A stretch of 64,000 bases of DNA from Chloroflexi bacterium HGW-Chloroflexi-10. GTDB taxonomy: Bacteria > Chloroflexota > Anaerolineae > Anaerolineales > Anaerolineaceae. Positions 51,698 through 60,860 of the stretch are shown in pieces. The notes beneath the pieces are model-generated. The model had not been told where the DNA came from. It did not search any database and saw only the letters and a program-made list of their open reading frames with translations. Position numbers and translations under genes: made by a program. Where the stretch lies: assembly GCA_002840755.1 (NCBI GenBank), contig PHBZ01000012.1:1-64000 (forward strand), given 5' to 3'. The stretch's first letter is position 1. Each line of letters starts with the position of its first letter.

Positions 51698-52764
51698 GGT
51701 CGCTGTTGATTATTCTGTATACCAGCAAGTTGGAGTTCTTCAGCCCGGTGGCAACTGACGAAATGATCCGGGGATATCTCTCGTAGTTCGGGTGTCTGGG
51801 TAGCACAAATTTCCTTGGCATATTGGCAGCGCGGGTGGAAATAACAACCACTGGGTGGATTAGCCGGGCTGGCAACTTCTCCAGGTAAATCCTGAATGAT
51901 ATCCCGTTGGGAAGGATCCGGAACCGGAACAGCCATCATTAATGCTGCAGTATAAGGATGGCGCGGAGTCTGGAAGAGCGCTTCTGTAGTAGCCATTTCA
52001 ACCAGCTTGCCGACATACATTACGCATACGCGATCGCTGATATGTTTTACAACACTCAGATCGTGAGCGACGAAAAGATAAGTAAGACCGAGCTTTTCCT
52101 GTAAATCCAGCATTAGGTTAAGTACTTGAGCCTGTACAGAAACATCCAGAGCAGACACCGGTTCATCCGCAACGACCAGACGCGGGTTAAGCGCCAGCGC
52201 ACGGGCGATGCCTATGCGTTGTCGCTGGCCACCACTAAAAGCATGTGGATAACGCTGCATGTATTCGGTTCGGAGACCGACTAACTTGAGCAGTTCGGCT
52301 ACTTTATCGGAGCGTTCGGCTTTTGACTTTAATCCGTTAACGTACAAAGGTTCGCTGATGATTTCGAAGATGGTCATTCGGGGATTTAGTGACCCGAATG
52401 GGTCCTGAAAGATCATTTGCATTTGCGGACGGAAGCGGCGTAATTCGTTACGTTGGAGAGGTGCTAGGTCGGTAACTCGTCCATCATCTTCACGAAATAG
52501 GATTTCTCCACTGGAAGGAGCGTAGGCGCGTAAGATACATCGGGAAACAGTGGTTTTTCCACAGCCACTTTCACCGACCAGACCAAGCGTTTCGCCTTCT
52601 CGCACGAAGAAACTGACATCATCCACGGCGCGCACCTGGTTAACCAGCTTACGCATCACTCCCTTGTAAATCGGAAAATATTTTTTCAGATTACGCACCT
52701 CTAACAGGAGAGGTTTTGAGGCGGCACTGGGTTGTTGATCAAAGGATTGCGATTCGTGGTTCAT
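51694..52764 (-). CDS. Opp/Dpp-type ABC transporter ATPase (OppF-like)
   Basis: The 356-residue protein has a Walker [16 protein letters not shown], the signature [15 protein letters not shown], a Walker B segment [16 protein letters not shown] and the C-terminal oligopeptide-ATPase extension with CHRAEEL. It is the second ATPase of a peptide/nickel-type (family 5) importer. Ribosome binding site GGAGA is 7 nt before ATG 52764, which overlaps the stop of the other ATPase by 4 bp. Despite the name, family-5 importers also carry oligosaccharides, which the neighbours here suggest. Confidence 0.95.
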   Translation of the reverse strand: MNHESQSFDQQPSAASKPLLLEVRNLKKYFPIYKGVMRKLVNQVRAVDDVSFFVREGETLGLVGESGCGKTTVSRCILRAYAPSSGEILFREDDGRVTDLAPLQRNELRRFRPQMQMIFQDPFGSLNPRMTIFEIISEPLYVNGLKSKAERSDKVAELLKLVGLRTEYMQRYPHAFSGGQRQRIGIARALALNPRLVVADEPVSALDVSVQAQVLNLMLDLQEKLGLTYLFVAHDLSVVKHISDRVCVMYVGKLVEMATTEALFQTPRHPYTAALMMAVPVPDPSQRDIIQDLPGEVASPANPPSGCYFHPRCQYAKEICATQTPELREISPDHFVSCHRAEELQLAGIQNNQQRP

Positions 52765-53909
52765 AGGCTTTTCTCCATGGGAGGGGGGACCTGCACTGAG
52801 ATTTCAGCTGGCGCTGAGGAATTTTCTGTAAAAAGAAAACAATTAACAAAATGGTCTTCTTCAACACGTACCAATGCAGGTTGACTGGCATCACAAACAC
52901 CACGCATAAAAAAGGTACAACGTGGATGAAAAGGACAACCTGACGGACGGTTAAAAGGGTGAGCGATTGAGCCGGCAATGGTTGGTAATTTGACATGTGA
53001 CGCAGACTGGACACTTGGAATGGAGCGTAAGAGAGCTTGAGTGTAAGGGTGTTGTGCGTTTTTATAAATTTTTTGTACCGAACCTTTTTCCATCACCATT
53101 CCCAGGTACATAACCACCACTTCATCTGCCATTTGAGCAATGACTCCTAGGTCATGAGTGATAAAAATGATTGATGTTTGCCTTTCTTCCTGCAGCTTGC
53201 GCAACAGTTTTAGAATTTGGGCCTGGGTGGTCACATCGATTGCGGTAGTGGGTTCATCTGCAATCAACAGACGCGGGTTACAGCTTAATGCCATGGCAAT
53301 TATCGCTCGTTGGCGCAAACCTCCGGAGAGTTGCCAGGAATAAGAATCGATGCGTTGTTCTGGCATAGAGATGCCGACAGCCTTAAATACTTCGACAGTA
53401 ATCTGACGGGCTTCTTTTTTGCTGACATCCTGGTGTAACAGGATAGTCTCCATAATCTGACTGCCTACCGTATGTACCGGGCTGAAAGCAGCCATGGGCT
53501 CTTGAGGAATGAGGGCAATTTCTGCCCCACGAATCTTGCGCATCTGACGACTATTGGAGTGTAATTGAGTGAGTTCGAGCAATTCTTCAGGGCTGTTCGG
53601 ATCCTGATTATTAATCCGGCTGCGCAGGGTCACCTTGCCCGAAACGATTTTAGCTGATCCCTCCAGAATTTGAAGGATGGCTTTCATGGTGACGCTTTTT
53701 CCACAACCGCTTTCACCAACAATCCCAACCACTTTTCCGGGAAAAACATCAAAACTGACCCCATCCACAGCTTTAACAGTGCCTTCATCCATGAAGAAAT
53801 AGGCTTTTAGGTCTTCCACTCTCAGCAAGGGTTCGTTTTTCCAGGATGGTAAGGGAGAAATTTCTGCTGGCTCCCCAGTTTTACTTGTAGGTTCAAATTG
53901 GATAGACAT
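52761..53909 (-). CDS. Opp/Dpp-type ABC transporter ATPase (OppD-like)
   Basis: The 382-residue protein has Walker [16 protein letters not shown], the signature [15 protein letters not shown], Walker [17 protein letters not shown] and the C-terminal cysteine-containing extension ([20 protein letters not shown]). Start ATG 53909 is preceded by AAAGGAAAAACG; the in-frame ATG at 53927 overlaps the permease stop as TAATG and would be an alternative through coupling. It works with the OppF-like protein to power import. Confidence 0.95.
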   Translation of the reverse strand: MSIQFEPTSKTGEPAEISPLPSWKNEPLLRVEDLKAYFFMDEGTVKAVDGVSFDVFPGKVVGIVGESGCGKSVTMKAILQILEGSAKIVSGKVTLRSRINNQDPNSPEELLELTQLHSNSRQMRKIRGAEIALIPQEPMAAFSPVHTVGSQIMETILLHQDVSKKEARQITVEVFKAVGISMPEQRIDSYSWQLSGGLRQRAIIAMALSCNPRLLIADEPTTAIDVTTQAQILKLLRKLQEERQTSIIFITHDLGVIAQMADEVVVMYLGMVMEKGSVQKIYKNAQHPYTQALLRSIPSVQSASHVKLPTIAGSIAHPFNRPSGCPFHPRCTFFMRGVCDASQPALVRVEEDHFVNCFLFTENSSAPAEISVQVPPPMEKSL

Positions 53910-53926
53910 GCGTTTTTCCTTTACCA

Positions 53927-55156
53927 TTAATGGCTGTATGGGTCGGCTGCATCACGCAATCCGTCACCCACAAGGTTAAAGGCCAGTACAGCAACAATTA
54001 CAATCAGACCAGGAATGAGTAGCCAGGGGGCTAGGGCCAATGTTTGGATATTCTGGGCTTCCTGAAGCATTACACCCCAGCTAATCGCAGGAGGTCGCAT
54101 CCCAAGTCCGAGAAAACTCAGAGAGGTTTCTGTAACGATCATGATCGGGATGGCCAAAGTGCTGGTGGCAATGATATGGCTGGTGAAGGTTGGAATCATG
54201 TGTACGATGATTATTCGGGCCTGACTGCAACCGGCTAATTCGGCCGCAAGAACAAAATCTTCCTCGCGAAGCGAGAGGAATCGTCCGCGCACTTCTCTTG
54301 CCAGGGTTGTCCAGCCACGCAGAGCCAGAATAATAGTGATAGCAAAGAATACCTTCTCCGGTGACCATGTACGAGGCAAGGCTGCGGTCAGTGCAAGCCA
54401 GATAGGAATAGTAGGGAGAGATTGCAGCAATTCAATCAGACGCTGGATGACTATATCTAGCCAGCCGCCAAAATAACCTGAGACACCACCTAATAAGAGG
54501 CCAAGTACAACACTGAGAATAACCGAAATCATTCCTATCGTCATCGAGATGCGTGTAGCGTACGCCAGTCGTGACCATTGGTCTCGGCCCAAACGGTCGG
54601 TACCCAGGAGATAGATTTGACTGGCTTCTTCGGAGTTAACAGCACCAACCAGGTGCAGATCTGTTTCCACCAACCCCAATATTTTATAAGGTAGGCCTTT
54701 CGAGAAGAATTTCAAATAAATCTTTTGGCTTTCATCAGTAGTCCAAACCATTTTTAAGGTGACCGGGTCGCGTTCACCAACCACACCCGGTACCCAGGGT
54801 TTTATTTTGCCTTCATCCAACCAGTGAATATTCTGAATGGGGATGAAGGCTAAGCGAGCATTAGTCTGCTCAGGGTCCAGGGTGGTAAAGAAATCGGGGA
54901 CGAGTACGACAAGTGCAAGTAACAATAAGATTATTGTACTGACCACAGCCAGTTTATTTTTGCGAAACCGCCACCAAACCAATGTCCAGTTTGAGGCGAT
55001 TGAAATTCGCTCCTCATCTTGAGAAGTGGTTAACAAATCCTCATCAATGGAGGTAGGCTCTCCTGGAGTTACAGGTGGCATTGTACTTGAATTATTTGCA
55101 ATGGGAAGTTGCTGCTTATCTTCAGGTTTTAAAATATTGGATTCTGTGCTGTTCAT
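53927..55156 (-). CDS. Opp/Dpp-type ABC transporter permease (OppC-like)
   Basis: The 409-residue permease has a long, cytoplasmic N-terminus (about 1-70, low complexity), an extended extracytoplasmic loop after the first helix (about 95-195), and the C-terminal inner-membrane core with the EAA-type segment ELAGCSQARIIIVHMIPTFT. ATG 55156 has AAAGG 7 nt upstream; TTG 55162 is less likely. The long loop is unusual for OppC and may contact the binding protein. Confidence 0.94.
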   Translation of the reverse strand: MNSTESNILKPEDKQQLPIANNSSTMPPVTPGEPTSIDEDLLTTSQDEERISIASNWTLVWWRFRKNKLAVVSTIILLLLALVVLVPDFFTTLDPEQTNARLAFIPIQNIHWLDEGKIKPWVPGVVGERDPVTLKMVWTTDESQKIYLKFFSKGLPYKILGLVETDLHLVGAVNSEEASQIYLLGTDRLGRDQWSRLAYATRISMTIGMISVILSVVLGLLLGGVSGYFGGWLDIVIQRLIELLQSLPTIPIWLALTAALPRTWSPEKVFFAITIILALRGWTTLAREVRGRFLSLREEDFVLAAELAGCSQARIIIVHMIPTFTSHIIATSTLAIPIMIVTETSLSFLGLGMRPPAISWGVMLQEAQNIQTLALAPWLLIPGLIVIVAVLAFNLVGDGLRDAADPYSH

Positions 55157-55158
55157 TT

Positions 55159-56148
55159 TCAAACCTTTTCCATGCGGATGCGCGGATCCAACCAGGCGAG
55201 GAGGATATCGGAAATTAGAGTGCCGATTATCGCAAGGAAGCAGTAAATCAGCAAGATACCTCCTGCCAGGTACATATCCTGGTTGATCAACGAACGCAGC
55301 AAAAGCGGCCCAATATTTTGCAGGTTCATTACCGTAGCGACGATCAAACTACCTGAGAAAAGCTCTGGCAGATACCACCCAATCGTACTTACCAGTGGAT
55401 TGATCGCCATGCGTACGGGGTACTTCATTACAAGCTGCCATTCAGAGAGCCCGCGTGCTCTACCGGAGATCATGTAGGGTTTGTTAAGTTCATCGAGTAA
55501 ATTTGCGCGCATCACCCGGGTCAGGCGTGCTGTTCCCGCTACACCAATGACAATCATCGGTACCCAGATATGTTTGAGCAAATCAATTACTTTGGCAATA
55601 GACCAGGGAGCTTGGTCAAATTCGCGGGAGAATAAACCGGTGATGCTGATGCCAAATTGAGAATAAGCCCACCACATTAATATCAGTGCGAGCATAAAGT
55701 TTGGAATGGCCACTCCGGTATAGTTTACAACAGTGGATAGATAATCCAGGAATGTGTTGCGATGGGTGGCCGAATAAATGCCGATGGGAATAGCAACAAT
55801 CCATGTGAAGACAAATGCGAATAACGCCAGAACAAGAGTTAGTCCTAGGCGTTCGTTAATTAACTCAATATTTGGGCGCTGGTATTCCAGAGATAACCCC
55901 AGGTTACCTCGTAATAGATTTTGCATCCAGCGCAGATATTGGATATGTACAGGTTGATCCAGCCCAAACTGTTGTTTGAGCATCAGAATTGTTTCTTGAT
56001 CTAGAGAAGAACCAGAAGAAGAAAGTGTTGCAACATAACTGGTTAGAAAATCTCCTGGGGGTGCCTGCACCAAGGCAAATACCATGATGGAGAAAACCAC
56101 AAGCAGAACGGGTATCATTAAAAGACGCTGCAGGATATAGCGTAGCAT
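55159..56148 (-). CDS. Opp/Dpp-type ABC transporter permease (OppB-like)
   Basis: The 329-residue permease begins MLRYILQRLLMIPVLLVVFS, a typical first helix of OppB/DppB, and shows five more helices and a family EAA region (SGRARGLSEWQLVMKYPVRM). It pairs with the OppC-like permease 2 nt downstream. The binding-protein gene lies 121 nt upstream, separated by a hairpin. Confidence 0.94.
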   Translation of the reverse strand: MLRYILQRLLMIPVLLVVFSIMVFALVQAPPGDFLTSYVATLSSSGSSLDQETILMLKQQFGLDQPVHIQYLRWMQNLLRGNLGLSLEYQRPNIELINERLGLTLVLALFAFVFTWIVAIPIGIYSATHRNTFLDYLSTVVNYTGVAIPNFMLALILMWWAYSQFGISITGLFSREFDQAPWSIAKVIDLLKHIWVPMIVIGVAGTARLTRVMRANLLDELNKPYMISGRARGLSEWQLVMKYPVRMAINPLVSTIGWYLPELFSGSLIVATVMNLQNIGPLLLRSLINQDMYLAGGILLIYCFLAIIGTLISDILLAWLDPRIRMEKV

Positions 56149-56208
56149 GGGTTGTCGTAGCCAATCCTTTCTTTCAAAAGTAGCAGGAATACGAAACCTG
56201 CTCAGAAA

Positions 56209-56241
56209 CCTCCTGCGAGCTGAGAGACAACTCGCAGGAGG
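56209..56241 (-). terminator. Intercistronic hairpin between binding-protein and permease genes
   Basis: A perfect 11-bp stem (CCTCCTGCGAG at 56209-56219 and its complement at 56231-56241) with an 11-nt loop lies in the 121-nt gap after the binding-protein gene. On the minus strand the tail has only short T-stretches. It may attenuate transcription or protect the mRNA so that the binding protein is made in excess. Confidence 0.6.
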
Positions 56242-56269
56242 GGTAAATCGGTGTAGAAACTATCAGAAT

Positions 56270-58312
56270 CTACTGGTTGAAGTAGAACTGTTCCGGATTG
56301 GCATTACCTGGTGTGCGTAATGGCCAGTCGTTACCAAGCGTGAGTGGTACATTCATCAGATCATTGTTAATGACCACTACACCTTGTACGAGTGGGGTAA
56401 GGCCTACTGTACCAATTTCGTAGCATTCATCCACCCACAGGGTAAACAATTCTTGAGCCAAAGCAGTTTGATCTTCAATGCCGACTGTCTTACCGGTATC
56501 GATGATTTCAACTATGCGTTTGAACACATCGGTGGGTTCAACACCTTCCGCACCATTGGTCTGCAGCCATTGACGCATCAACGGTGCTATTCCTAAACCA
56601 GGTTGGCTGCGTGGGTCGAACTTGGGAGCACCAGTGAAGGGGAAGCCGGTTGTATCTTCGTTCCACAACTCCGTGACGATTTCGTTGGCATCACGCATTT
56701 CAAAGTGAACTGCGCGCTCACGTACCTGGACAATTGTCCGAACGCCTACTTCTTGCCAGTCTGCTGCTACCATTTGGGCAACATCCGGCCAGTTAGCAAA
56801 GTTAGGTACAACTGAAATCTCGATACTGAACGGTTTACCATCTTTGTTAAGACGGAAATTTTCTGCATCGCGTTCTGTCAGTCCAATGCCATCCAATAGC
56901 TCATTGGCCATGTCCTGGTTGAATTCGGTGAATTTAAAGGCTACGTCATCTCCTGGGTAATAGGGGTGCCAGGGGGCTGGAACAGGTTGGCGGGCTTCAC
57001 CCAGACCGAGGAAGACGGCTTCTTTAATTTCATCTCGATCCATAGCATACGAAAGGGCGATACGGAAATCTTTGGTCTGCAGCAGTTCAGCTACGACGGG
57101 ATCTTTGTCGTATGTCTGGTTAAACGTGATGGCAGCATCAGAACCACCAAAAGTTGGCCAGGTGATTACGCGATATTTGCCAGCCAATTCATTTTCTTTG
57201 AAGACAGGGTAATTACCCATCACAATGTGGCGTTCCTGCATATCCAGGTCGCCAGCAATAGCGGCTAGATTCAGCGCCTGACTGTCCTGGAAGAATTTAA
57301 ATTGGATTTCATCAATATAGGGTAGTTGATTGCCTTCAGAATCGACGCCTACATAGTAAGGATTCCGCTCGAGTACTAGAATTTCATCACTGACACGCGT
57401 AACGGGTTTCCATGCGGCCATCACGGGGCGATCCGGGTTCTCAGCAGGATTCTTTTTGGTCGCAAATAACTCGTTCCAGGTTTGGAAACTGGCTTCGGTA
57501 ACCATTTTGGCCAATTCATCTGCGTTGGCATAATTAGCATGGAACTGCTTTAGATAATGAGCGGGTTGGAAAACAGCAAAAGATTTATCGCCGCCATCCT
57601 GGTTGGCCAGTTCCATCATCAAGGTCGTATTTGAGTTTTTGTATGTCCAGGTAACTGTGTAGTCATCAACTTTGGTGACCACGGCAGTGGAGCCATCTTT
57701 ACTCTGCATCCATTTTGGTACTGACGGGGTCAGATCAGTGTTTAACAAAACATCTTCGTACCAGAACATGATGTCATCAGCTGTAAAAGGCTCACCATCA
57801 GACCATTTTGCGCCGACGCGCATATGAATGGTCCAGGTTGTAAAGTCATCTGATGATTCCCATGATTCGATCAGACGGGGTTCAACTTTGCTGCCATCAG
57901 GTGCGAAACGAACCAGACCGTCATATACGACACGGACGTAATTGTTGTAATCAGATGGTCCAAGAAAACCACGGTGCCAAACGCCGCCATAAACGCCGAT
58001 GCTATCGACGACGGGGACAACCAGTGGGTTCTCCGGCAGACGCTCTTCAACGGGAGGTAACTCGCCGCTATCAACCATTGCTTTCAGCATTGGGGCTTCA
58101 TTGAAAGCACTTACGGGAACTTCAGTAACTACTGGAGCTTCAGGAGCGGTAGTAGCGACTTCAGCTGGAACGCTGGTTGGTTCGATAACTGCGGTGGGTT
58201 CTTGCATCGCCTCTGTGGGTGTGGCGGCAGCCTGGCATCCAGTGAGCAGTACGGATAGGACCAGAATAATGCTCAACAAAGGCCGCAAACGAAAAAGTTT
58301 TTTGGAAAACAT
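56270..58312 (-). CDS. Family-5 extracellular solute-binding lipoprotein
   Basis: The 680-residue lipoprotein (lipobox LTGC, with a Pro/Thr/Glu-rich linker after it) has the SBP family-5 pattern: WTIHMRVGAKWSDGEPFTAD, a large central domain and a long C-terminal part. At 680 residues it is longer than most oligopeptide-binding proteins, as often seen for sugar- or oligosaccharide-binding members in Chloroflexota and Thermotogae. GAAGGAG is 5 nt before ATG 58312; a start at 58342 lacks a good site. It should capture the substrate for the ABC importer downstream. Confidence 0.94.
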   Translation of the reverse strand: MFSKKLFRLRPLLSIILVLSVLLTGCQAAATPTEAMQEPTAVIEPTSVPAEVATTAPEAPVVTEVPVSAFNEAPMLKAMVDSGELPPVEERLPENPLVVPVVDSIGVYGGVWHRGFLGPSDYNNYVRVVYDGLVRFAPDGSKVEPRLIESWESSDDFTTWTIHMRVGAKWSDGEPFTADDIMFWYEDVLLNTDLTPSVPKWMQSKDGSTAVVTKVDDYTVTWTYKNSNTTLMMELANQDGGDKSFAVFQPAHYLKQFHANYANADELAKMVTEASFQTWNELFATKKNPAENPDRPVMAAWKPVTRVSDEILVLERNPYYVGVDSEGNQLPYIDEIQFKFFQDSQALNLAAIAGDLDMQERHIVMGNYPVFKENELAGKYRVITWPTFGGSDAAITFNQTYDKDPVVAELLQTKDFRIALSYAMDRDEIKEAVFLGLGEARQPVPAPWHPYYPGDDVAFKFTEFNQDMANELLDGIGLTERDAENFRLNKDGKPFSIEISVVPNFANWPDVAQMVAADWQEVGVRTIVQVRERAVHFEMRDANEIVTELWNEDTTGFPFTGAPKFDPRSQPGLGIAPLMRQWLQTNGAEGVEPTDVFKRIVEIIDTGKTVGIEDQTALAQELFTLWVDECYEIGTVGLTPLVQGVVVINNDLMNVPLTLGNDWPLRTPGNANPEQFYFNQ

Positions 58313-58378
58313 TGTTTCTCCTTCTCTAGGGCGACGGCCCAAAGTTTGGCGTCAAACACAGGCCGTCAATACTTAGGA

Positions 58379-58408
58379 ATCGTTGGAACGATGGGTACCT
58401 GGTGGTAC
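58379..58408. promoter_or_regulatory. Inverted repeats in the lacI/binding-protein gap
   Basis: Two inverted repeats, ATCGTTGGAACGAT (58379-58392) and GTACC-TGGT-GGTAC (58395-58408), lie in the 147-nt gap between the LacI-family gene and the binding-protein gene. They do not resemble the double operator at 59503. They may be leader hairpins or a separate regulatory site. Confidence 0.35.
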
Positions 58409-58459
58409 ATTACTATCTGACCGAATCTCTTTGGTTGACCTCCTTTTAAATGACAAAAT

Positions 58460-59470
58460 TTAGGGCGCACTTTGACGAATGATTAATTCGGGTTGTAGAA
58501 TAATTTGATTACATCCAGTGGGACAATTCTTCATATGCTCCAGCAATGCTTCAACTGCCTGAGTGCCAAGTTCATGGCGTCGGACCCTGAAGGTTGTTAA
58601 AGATGGTGATACCAGTCCCGCCAGTTGGATGTCGTCATGCCCAACAATAGCCAAGTCCTCTGGAACGTGTCGGTTGAGTTCTACACAGGCTTGCAGGGCG
58701 CCAACAGCGACAAGATCATTATGGCAAAAAAGAGCAGTTAGGTTTGGATATTGGGTGAGTAACCGATGTGTAGCCAGATAACCACCATTGACTGTCGGAG
58801 GGCAATGCATGATCCATTCAGGTGAATGCGCAAGCCCAGCAATTTCCATAGCTGTATGATATCCTTTCTTGCGCCTTTGTCCACTATAGGATGAAGCCGG
58901 TCCGGCCAGATATCCGATCTGTAGGTGACCGCTGTTTATCAGATGTTGTGTGGCAATCAAGCCACTGCGTTCGTCATCCAAAAAAACGCTTTGGAAACCA
59001 TTATCATCGTGATCATTCAACCGCCGGTTGATAAGTACGATGGCGGGCAAACGGGCAAGCAGATCTGTAAGTTGTTTTTCTTCAATGCGCGAACTACACA
59101 GGATCAAGCCGTCTACGCGTTTTTCTTCCAATGACTGAATCACTGCCATCTCACGCTGCGGATCTTCTTCGGTATTGCAGAGAAAAACATGATAGCCCTC
59201 AGCATAGGCCAGGGTCTCGATGCCACGGGTAATATCGGCAAAAAACGGGTTGGATACGTCAGGAATTACCAGTCCAATGGTGCGAGTTTGTTTTGTGGCC
59301 AGGCTGCGAGCAATAGCACTGGGACGATAATCCAGCTCCTGAATAATCCGCAGGATCCGTTCTCGCGTCTCCGAACTGACATCCCCTTTATGATTGATGA
59401 CGCGCGAAACTGTCATCAAAGATACGCTGGCCTTATTGGCAACATCGGACATCGAAACTCTATTTGACAT
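58460..59470 (-). CDS. LacI-family transcriptional repressor
   Basis: The 336-residue protein has the N-terminal LacI helix-turn-helix (SMSDVANKASVSLMTVSRVI, then hinge RPSAIARSLATKQTRTIGLV) and a periplasmic-binding-protein-like sensor domain to the C-terminus. A double palindrome with LacI-type core AGCGCT lies 33-58 nt upstream of the ATG. The simplest model is autoregulation and control of the downstream sugar locus by an amino-sugar-derived inducer (inference). It is the first gene of the minus-strand cluster. Confidence 0.94.
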   Translation of the reverse strand: MSNRVSMSDVANKASVSLMTVSRVINHKGDVSSETRERILRIIQELDYRPSAIARSLATKQTRTIGLVIPDVSNPFFADITRGIETLAYAEGYHVFLCNTEEDPQREMAVIQSLEEKRVDGLILCSSRIEEKQLTDLLARLPAIVLINRRLNDHDDNGFQSVFLDDERSGLIATQHLINSGHLQIGYLAGPASSYSGQRRKKGYHTAMEIAGLAHSPEWIMHCPPTVNGGYLATHRLLTQYPNLTALFCHNDLVAVGALQACVELNRHVPEDLAIVGHDDIQLAGLVSPSLTTFRVRRHELGTQAVEALLEHMKNCPTGCNQIILQPELIIRQSAP

Positions 59471-59500
59471 GTAATTCTCTGGGTGGGAGATTATTTGGTT

Positions 59501-59528
59501 TTGTTAGCGCTAACGTTAGCGCTAACAA
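59501..59528. promoter_or_regulatory. Double LacI-family operator
   Basis: Two abutting copies of the palindrome GTTAGCGCTAAC occupy 59503-59514 and 59515-59526. Including TT/AA flanks, the whole 28 bp is one perfect palindrome. The AGCGCT core with TTA/TAA arms is typical for LacI-family sites. It lies just upstream of the lacI-like gene and probably also covers its promoter. Confidence 0.85.
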
Positions 59529-59755
59529 CATTATAGCAACTATCAAAATTAAATCAATACTCTTTGGTTAAGAGTTTGACGGGTTCAATCTGATTTGTTC
59601 AGCCATCAAATGTAAGGCATTATCTTGAGCAGCGATTATCCGAAGGTTGTTAATCAAGTTGAACAGCCAAGCAAGCTTTATTACAATAGGTAGAACAAAA
59701 TTCCTTATTTGACGGGAAAGAATACATTGTTAAGGAGTAGAAACGGAGACTTATT

Positions 59756-60040
59756 ATGACAAAAGCAATTTGGAGTGGAAAAGTTGTTGCCGAAAGTGAT
59801 CATACAATAATTGTCGAAGGCAATCATTATTTTCCTCCGGGTTCTATAAATAGTGATTATTTTACAAAGAGTGATCATCATACGTCTTGCTATTGGAAAG
59901 GGATAGCCAGTTATTATGATTTGTCGGTTGATAATGCGATAAATAAAAACGCTGCCTGGTATTACCCTGAACCTGAAGAAGCAGCAAAAAATATCCAGGG
60001 TTATGTTGCATTTTGGAAGGGTGTTGAGGTTAATCCTTGA
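59756..60040 (+). CDS. DUF427-family protein
   Basis: The 94-residue protein contains KAIWSGKVVAESDHTIIVEG, then SDHHTSCYWKGIASYYDLSV and a final WYYPEPEEAAKNIQGYVAFW, which match DUF427 over its full length. The family fold is a small beta barrel and its function is not known. CGGAG precedes the ATG by about 7 nt. It is encoded alone, between the LacI-family regulator (divergent) and the osmoprotectant importer operon. Confidence 0.92.
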   Translation: MTKAIWSGKVVAESDHTIIVEGNHYFPPGSINSDYFTKSDHHTSCYWKGIASYYDLSVDNAINKNAAWYYPEPEEAAKNIQGYVAFWKGVEVNP

Positions 60041-60153
60041 GTTATCAATAGGGCATTTCAATGAGATTGCCGAGTCTGTTTTCTAAAAAACATTGTCCTG
60101 TGTTGTTGTAAATCAAATTTTCGAAAGTTACAATAACGGTTATAACCAATGGG

Positions 60154-60804
60154 ATGAATGAAAAAATGGGTTTATTACAAGGAGCTTACCAATACTTTCT
60201 TCAAAACCAGTCGAATTTCTGGCATGCCTTTCAACAGCATCTGGTTTTAAGTTCTGCCTCTATTGGTATCAGTTTGTTGATTGGTCTGCCGGTTGGGGTG
60301 TGGATATCCCATCGAACACAGTTCGCTCAACCCGTCATCAATGTATTTAATGCCTTACGGGTTATACCCAGCTTGGCTATTCTATTTCTTGTTTTGCCAT
60401 ACTTGGGGCTGGGTTTTTTACCATCATTGGTGGCATTAACTTTCCTGGCATTCACTCCGGTAATGATTAATACATATGCGGGTTTGCGCGGCGTGGATCG
60501 TGCGGTGATTGAATCAGCTTCAGGCATGGGAATGAGCGCTTCACAGGTGCTTTATCAGATTGAAATACCCCTTGCTATACCCGCTATTGTAACCGGTATT
60601 CGTATAGCTGCTGTTGAGGTAATATCCAGTGCCACATTAGCCTCCTTTATTGGCGGTGGTGGTTTAGGTGATTTTATAACCCGTGGATTTGCGTTGTTTG
60701 ATGTGCCCATTATGTTGGTCGGTGCGATTCCAGTGGCATTATTGGCATTGGCGTCAGAAATGTTCTGGGCAAGCTTTTTGCGTTTCTATCATGTTCCAAA
60801 CTAA
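60154..60804 (+). CDS. Osmoprotectant-type ABC transporter permease (OpuCB/OpuCD-like)
   Basis: A 216-residue permease with five to six helices and the family start WHAFQQHLVLSSASIGISLL, with the EAA-like region SASGMGMSASQVLYQIEIPL. It is one of two permeases in the operon (see 62876). Such ProW/OpuC proteins import glycine betaine, choline or carnitine. ATG 60154 is used; a downstream ATG at 60166 is equally possible. It is followed at 56 nt by the binding-protein gene. Confidence 0.93.
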   Translation: MNEKMGLLQGAYQYFLQNQSNFWHAFQQHLVLSSASIGISLLIGLPVGVWISHRTQFAQPVINVFNALRVIPSLAILFLVLPYLGLGFLPSLVALTFLAFTPVMINTYAGLRGVDRAVIESASGMGMSASQVLYQIEIPLAIPAIVTGIRIAAVEVISSATLASFIGGGGLGDFITRGFALFDVPIMLVGAIPVALLALASEMFWASFLRFYHVPN

Positions 60805-60860
60805 AAGTAGAATCCCTGCTAAAAAACATGCAAGGATCACCATGTTAAAGGAGAAATAAG

